Origin: Clostridiales bacterium
Lineage (GTDB): Bacteria; Bacillota; Clostridia; Christensenellales; Aristaeellaceae
DNA: 53,439 bases
NCBI GenBank assembly: GCA_015056155.1
Contig: SVGU01000008.1
Span: forward strand, 1 to 53,439
Reading direction: 5' to 3'
In this document: one piece after another, positions 49,162 to 53,439 of the stretch
Layout: each line of letters opens with the position of its first letter
Position numbering within the stretch: the stretch's first letter is position 1
Position numbers and translations under genes: made by a program
The notes under the pieces: model-generated
The model's input: the letters and a program-made list of their open reading frames with translations, nothing else
Databases searched by the model: none
Told to the model about the DNA's origin: nothing

Positions 49162-49683
49162 TTACACATAATCCAGCCAGGGGGCGTCGGGCTCGTCGCG
49201 GCCGGTCAGCGCTCCCTCGGCGCTCAGGCCGCCAAAGCCCGTCTGGCGCAGCGCCTCATACAGGACGATGGCCACGGAGTTGGACAGGTTGAGGCTGCGT
49301 GCCTCTGCCCGCATGGGGATGCGGACGCACCGGTCGTACACGCGGGACAGCAGGTTTTCCGGCAGGCCGCGGGTCTCGCAGCCGAAGACAAGGAAGTCCC
49401 CGTCGCGGTATTCCGTCTCGTGATATCCGCGGGGCGCCTTGGTGCTGGCAAAATGCATCCGCGCGTCCGGGTGCGCCTGCAGGAAGCTGGTCAGATCCGG
49501 CCATACGCGGTAGGTCATCAGGTTCCAGTAATCCAGCCCGGCACGCTTGAGATACTTGTCGGCCAGGGAAAAGCCCAGCGGCTCGATCAGGTGCAGCGTT
49601 GCGCCGGTCGCGGCGCAGGTCCGGGCGATGTTGCCGGTGTTCTGCGGGATCTCCGGGTTCACCAGCACGATATTCATAGGCAT
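49162..49683 (-). CDS. trmL: tRNA (cytidine/uridine-34-2'-O)-methyltransferase TrmL
   Basis: 173 residues, the full length of this SPOUT enzyme. Knot motifs are VNPEIPQNTGNIARTCAATG, LVFGCETRGLPENLL and RSLNLSNSVAIVLYEALRQ. It methylates the wobble ribose of tRNA-Leu in bacteria where it has been studied. The start at MPMNIVL is nine bases after GGAGGTGG; an in-frame ATG 24 bases upstream and one six bases downstream are alternatives. Confidence 0.95.
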   Translation of the reverse strand: MPMNIVLVNPEIPQNTGNIARTCAATGATLHLIEPLGFSLADKYLKRAGLDYWNLMTYRVWPDLTSFLQAHPDARMHFASTKAPRGYHETEYRDGDFLVFGCETRGLPENLLSRVYDRCVRIPMRAEARSLNLSNSVAIVLYEALRQTGFGGLSAEGALTGRDEPDAPWLDYV

Positions 49684-49707
49684 CTGGGGTATCCACCTCC
49701 GCTTCAT

Positions 49708-49736
49708 ATTTTACCATCGCCCAGGGAATTTGGCAA
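49708..49736 (-). promoter_or_regulatory. Promoter of trmL
   Basis: On the minus strand TTGCCA (49736-49731), 17 bases, TAAAAT (49713-49708). Confidence 0.6.
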
Positions 49737-49805
49737 GGGGCGGAGCGAGGCCAATGAAATCCTCCCGGGGATGCCGGAAATGGGGCGTCTCGTTCGTTAT
49801 AATGA

Positions 49806-49835
49806 TTGACAGGGAGGAAATCCCTGATATATACT
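49806..49835 (+). promoter_or_regulatory. Promoter of the YARHG gene
   Basis: A perfect TTGACA (49806-49811), 18 bases, TATACT (49830-49835), 31 bases before the start. Confidence 0.65.
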
Positions 49836-49866
49836 ATATGATGGATCATGAACAAGGAGGGAAAGC

Positions 49867-50769
49867 ATGAGGAAGGCGTTTGTGTGTCTCGCTGCGGCGC
49901 TGCTGGTTCTTCTCACAGCAGCTGGGGCGCTGGCCGACCGCATGTATGTGCTGCCGGAGAGCGACAGCAGGAAGCTGACGTGGGAGGAGATCGACTACTG
50001 GGATTACGAATCCCTCGGCTATGCCTTCAACGAGATCTTCGCCCGGCACGGCTACAACTTCAACCCCGGACAGGATTATGACAACTACTTCCGCGCGATG
50101 CCCTGGTATACGCCCAACGACGATCCCCGCAACCAGGTGGCCTGCTATCCCAAGCTGAACAGCGTGGAGTGGTACAATGTCGATCTGATCAAGGAGGTCC
50201 GCGCGGCCAAGAAGAAGAACGACTACGGCCATTCCATCTGGGACAGCTTCTCGACCGGCTTTGATACCCTGCAGGGCTTCGGCTTCATCCAGCTGCGCAG
50301 CGGGCAGAAGCTGGCTGTGTATTCCGCGCCCAGCGAAAAGGCGTGGCGCGGGAACAGCGGCAAGGCGTCCGTGAGCACCAACGGCGCGATCTACGCCGCC
50401 GGCTGGGACGGCGACTGGCTGCTGATCATGTACGAAACGAACAAGGGCTCCGTGCGCGTGGGCTATGTCAACGGCAACAAGGTCCGCGGCGGCATTCCGG
50501 TGGATGTGAGCCTCCGCTTCAGCCATGACCCTGCGACCGTGCTGGCGGACTGTACCCTCACGGACGACCCGGCCCGCAGCGGCACGTCGATCACGACCCT
50601 CAAGGCGGGGACGCAGGTGACATACCTCACCCGCTACTACAACAACAGCGCATGGGACTACGTGGAGACGACCGTCGGCGGCAAGGTGACGCGCGGATTT
50701 GTCCGGGCGGGCAGCCTGAACGTCAGCTACAGCGCCGACCCGCTGGAGAGCATTTCCTATGGAAAATGA
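49867..50769 (+). CDS. YARHG-domain secreted protein with SH3-like repeats
   Basis: 300 residues. A signal peptide ends at GALA (about residue 23). The YARHG domain (about 35-110) contains SLGYAFNEIFARHGYNF and WYTPNDDPRN, ending LNSVEWYNVDLIKEV. Two SH3b-like segments follow (about 135-205: KLAVYSAPSEKAWRGNSGKA; about 215-295: LTDDPARSGTSITTLKAGTQ). The YARHG domain is extracellular and of unknown function; the SH3-like parts suggest binding to cell wall. AGGAGG precedes the start. Confidence 0.88.
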   Translation: MRKAFVCLAAALLVLLTAAGALADRMYVLPESDSRKLTWEEIDYWDYESLGYAFNEIFARHGYNFNPGQDYDNYFRAMPWYTPNDDPRNQVACYPKLNSVEWYNVDLIKEVRAAKKKNDYGHSIWDSFSTGFDTLQGFGFIQLRSGQKLAVYSAPSEKAWRGNSGKASVSTNGAIYAAGWDGDWLLIMYETNKGSVRVGYVNGNKVRGGIPVDVSLRFSHDPATVLADCTLTDDPARSGTSITTLKAGTQVTYLTRYYNNSAWDYVETTVGGKVTRGFVRAGSLNVSYSADPLESISYGK

Positions 50770-50868
50770 CCGCTGCGGCGTATGAATCCTGCCATGGCGG
50801 CGTATGCTGTCAGGGAGTCGGAATAGCCGCTCTCAGGAAAATTTAATGAGAAAACCCCCGTCACCCTC

Positions 50869-50897
50869 TTGACAAAGCGGCGCGACGGGGGTATATT
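50869..50897 (+). promoter_or_regulatory. SigA-type promoter of the hrcA-grpE-dnaK operon
   Basis: TTGACA (50869-50874), a 17-base spacer, TATATT (50892-50897). A perfect 9-bp inverted repeat, ACCCCCGTC (50854-50862) / GACGGGGGT (50884-50892), encloses the -35. Confidence 0.85.
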
Positions 50898-50908
50898 ATC
50901 AACTGTGA

Positions 50909-50935
50909 TTAGCACTCGCTTCGGGTGAGTGCTAA
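50909..50935 (+). promoter_or_regulatory. CIRCE operator (HrcA binding site)
   Basis: TTAGCACTC, nine bases, GAGTGCTAA: a perfect match to the CIRCE consensus. It begins 12 bases after the -10 and 89 bases before hrcA. HrcA, made by the first gene, represses here and is kept active by GroEL in well-studied species. Confidence 0.97.
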
Positions 50936-51023
50936 CAACCCCGGCGGCGGACGCGCTACTCTTGCCAGCGCGGAAGCGGCAGGGGAGGAACGAAACAAAC
51001 CCGAGCAAGAGGTGAATGAAGGC

Positions 51024-52067
51024 ATGGCGATGGATGAGCGGAAATTCCGCATCCTGCAGGCCATCATCGATGACTACATCCTCACCGCCGTGCCGGTGGG
51101 CTCGCGGACGATCTCGAAGAAGTATGACATGGGTCTGTCTTCTGCGACGATCCGGAACGAGATGAGCGATCTGGAGGAGCTGGGATACCTTGACCAGCCG
51201 CATGTGTCGGCCGGCCGCGTCCCCTCCGCCAAAGCATACCGGCTGTATGTGGATCAGCTGCTGCAGGCTGGAAAGCTCCGCACGGGCAGTGAGCAGACCA
51301 TCCGGGAGCACTTCGCCGGACGCACGCGCCAGATGGAGGATGTGATCGACCACGCGGCGCAGGTGCTGTCCACCCTGACGAACTACACCGCAGTGGTGCT
51401 GCCCCCCACGGGTACGCAGCCCCGCATCCGGAACATCCAGCTGGTATCTGTGGCGGACAACGCCGCACTGGTGGTGATCGTGACGGACGCAGGCGTGGTC
51501 AGGGACTCGGTGATCCACGTGTCCGAGGAGCTGGACTCCGACGCGCTCTATTCCATCAGCCGGACGCTGACGCAGGAGCTGACGGGCAGAACGCTCTCGG
51601 AGGCGGTCGAAAGGATCCCGCAGCTGATGTCGCGCATGAATGCGCAGGCGGAGCTGCTGGAGGGCCTGGGCTCGGTCATGCACGAGCACGGGGGAGAGAA
51701 CCATCCCCACGTCGCCATCGGCGGTACATCCAACATGCTGTCCTATCCGGAATATTCGGACATGGAGAAGGCACGCTCCTTCCTGAGCCTGATGGAAACG
51801 CGGGACCGCCTCGCGGATATCATCAGCCAGAACGGCGAAATGACCTTCACCGTCCGCATCGGCCCGGAAACGGGCGTGCCGGAGATGGCGGACTGCTCGA
51901 TCGTGACCATGACCTACACCACAGGCAGCGGCCAGCAGGGCACCATCGGCGTCATCGGCCCCACGCGCATGCAGTACAGCCGCGTGCTGTCCGTGATGGA
52001 CACGATCGGCCGGCAGCTTTCGCAGCTGTTCGGCACATCCGCGGATGAGCCGCTGAAGCTGGAATAA
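51024..52067 (+). CDS. hrcA: Heat-inducible transcription repressor HrcA
   Basis: 347 residues, normal length. The winged helix (about 1-75) contains RKFRILQAIIDDYILTAVPV, then SKKYDMGLSSATIRNEMSDL and GYLDQPHVSAGRVPS. A GAF-like and dimerisation part follows, with the conserved HPHVAIGGTSNML and the C-terminal IGVIGPTRMQYSRVLSVM. It represses the operon through the CIRCE site upstream. The start was set where AGAGGTG lies nine bases upstream; the second ATG six bases later is possible. Confidence 0.97.
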   Translation: MAMDERKFRILQAIIDDYILTAVPVGSRTISKKYDMGLSSATIRNEMSDLEELGYLDQPHVSAGRVPSAKAYRLYVDQLLQAGKLRTGSEQTIREHFAGRTRQMEDVIDHAAQVLSTLTNYTAVVLPPTGTQPRIRNIQLVSVADNAALVVIVTDAGVVRDSVIHVSEELDSDALYSISRTLTQELTGRTLSEAVERIPQLMSRMNAQAELLEGLGSVMHEHGGENHPHVAIGGTSNMLSYPEYSDMEKARSFLSLMETRDRLADIISQNGEMTFTVRIGPETGVPEMADCSIVTMTYTTGSGQQGTIGVIGPTRMQYSRVLSVMDTIGRQLSQLFGTSADEPLKLE

Positions 52068-52085
52068 TGAGAATGGAATGCGATA

Positions 52086-52664
52086 ATGTTTAAGAAGAAA
52101 GGCAGAAAGAGCCGGATGAACGAACAGGAACTGAACCAGCAGGAGCTCGAAGCGGCGCAGACCGCCGAGGCTGCTGAGAATACGGAAGCCCCCGCCGACG
52201 AGGCGGAAGTGATCGACGTGGCGGCCCTGCAGGCGGCTGCGGCCAAGGCAGACGAGTACCTTGCCATCGCCCAGCGCACGCAGGCGGACTTCGACAACTT
52301 CCGCCGCCGCAACGAATCCGTGCGCAAGGACGCATACGCCGAGGGCCAGCGCATGGTCGTGACGGCGATGCTGGCGGTGCTGGATAACCTCGAACGCGCG
52401 CTGGCCGTGCCCGCCGCGGAGGGCGATGCGCTGCGCACGGGCCTGGAAATGACCCACAAGCAGATGATGACTGCGCTGGAAAAGCTGGGCGTGACGGTGA
52501 TCGACCGCGCGGGCGAGAAATTCGACCCCAACCTGGAGGACGCCGTGATGCAGGGCGGACCCGACGAGGGTGAGCCCGGCACGGTCTGCGCGGTGTTCCA
52601 GAAGGGCTACAAGATGGGCGACCACCTGCTGCGTGCCGCGATGGTGAAGGTCGTGGCCGATTAA
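52086..52664 (+). CDS. grpE: Nucleotide exchange factor GrpE
   Basis: 192 residues. An acidic N-terminal tail (EAPADEAEVIDV) leads to the long paired helix (YLAIAQRTQADFDNFRRRNE), four-helix part (MVVTAMLAVLDNLERALAVP) and beta wing (IDRAGEKFDPNLEDAVMQ ... VFQKGYKMGDHLLRAAMVKV). It speeds ADP release from DnaK. The ribosome binding site at this ATG is weak; MNEQELN at 52116 is the alternative start. It lies 18 bases after hrcA. Confidence 0.96.
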   Translation: MFKKKGRKSRMNEQELNQQELEAAQTAEAAENTEAPADEAEVIDVAALQAAAAKADEYLAIAQRTQADFDNFRRRNESVRKDAYAEGQRMVVTAMLAVLDNLERALAVPAAEGDALRTGLEMTHKQMMTALEKLGVTVIDRAGEKFDPNLEDAVMQGGPDEGEPGTVCAVFQKGYKMGDHLLRAAMVKVVAD

Positions 52665-52682
52665 GCCCCCCGGCTTCATCGT

Positions 52683-52824
52683 ATTCTTCACTATTCATTA
52701 TTCATTCTTCATTATTCATTCTTCATTATTCATTCCAGGTGCTTTCTCAGCCAGCTGTGCAGGAGCCGACCATGAATGAATAATGAATAATGAAGCCGCT
52801 TCGCTGATGAATAATGAATAATGG
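52683..52824. repeat. AT-rich inverted and direct ATTCATT repeats between grpE and dnaK
   Basis: The left arm (52683-52735) is a run of ATTCATTATTC / TTCATT units. The right arms (52772-52794 and 52806-52824) are ATGAATAATGAATAATG in the opposite sense, so the RNA can fold into a long AU stem. Its base composition is entirely unlike the rest of the window. No ORF of note inside. It separates grpE from dnaK by 212 bases. Confidence 0.85.
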
Positions 52825-52873
52825 ATCGTAGAGACGACATATTCCAAAATGGACAGAGATAAAGGAGAAATGA

Positions 52874-53439
<566 letters not shown>

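Noticed and set aside
52683-52824. CRISPR-like short repeat array between grpE and dnaK
   Set aside because: The units are 7-11 base AT-rich repeats in both orientations without unique spacers.

Overview
The window is high-GC DNA from a spore-forming member of the Clostridia (Bacillota), probably an uncultured gut or rumen lineage. The grounds are AGGAGG-type ribosome binding sites before almost every gene, a CIRCE-controlled hrcA-grpE-dnaK operon, a CotF-type coat protein, three GerMN-domain proteins, RqcH, a YARHG-domain protein, a clostripain-family peptidase and a giant BspA-like leucine-rich-repeat protein. The assignment to a lineage is inference; no rRNA or tRNA gene is present.

Layout. 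1-2100: 3' end of clpC, then an HtrA/DegP-type protease. 2122-8221 (minus): one translationally coupled operon of response regulator, histidine kinase, two GerMN lipoproteins and a membrane protein that looks like a catalytically dead P-type ATPase. 8343-13174 (minus): an orphan LolD-like ABC ATPase, an M19 dipeptidase, a two-part glycosyltransferase-like protein and a ZnuB/ZnuC-type metal transporter pair. 13337-18693: rpiB, a GH31 alpha-glucosidase behind a LacI-type operator, a CotF-like protein, metF and a small XRE regulator unit. 18820-26356: rqcH, diverging from a GerMN protein and a MoxR / DUF58 / transglutaminase operon. 26357-26914 holds no gene: a terminator, a repeat element and six near-perfect hairpins. 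26915-28633 (minus): an L,D-transpeptidase with four peptidoglycan-binding modules.

28787-31854 is the most notable part. A promoter drives a 32-codon leader peptide with nine Met and five Cys codons, followed by a strong intrinsic terminator whose apical part can instead pair with the end of the leader. Next come a second small ORF coupled to metQ, then metQ, metN and metI. This has the architecture of ribosome-mediated attenuation of a methionine transporter. The binding protein MetQ is itself circularly permuted relative to the NlpA/MetQ family: the usual C-terminal part comes first and the usual N-terminal part last. It also has no lipobox.

31899-37155: an XRE membrane regulator with a palindromic operator, uvrB, and a coupled run of a tiny membrane peptide, a membrane protein, a metallophosphoesterase and an inositol-monophosphatase-family protein. 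37333-46275: a secreted 2980-residue repeat protein containing four 585-bp tandem repeats that look AT-richer than their surroundings. 46395-49683: clostripain-like peptidase, GNAT acetyltransferase, type-4 uracil-DNA glycosylase, a small acidic membrane protein and TrmL. 49867-53439: a YARHG protein, then the CIRCE-controlled hrcA-grpE-dnaK operon with an AT-rich inverted-repeat insertion between grpE and dnaK; dnaK runs off the end. Repeats occur as an interspersed two-hairpin REP-like element in three copies (577, 13791, 26404). No CRISPR array, transposase or tRNA was seen.
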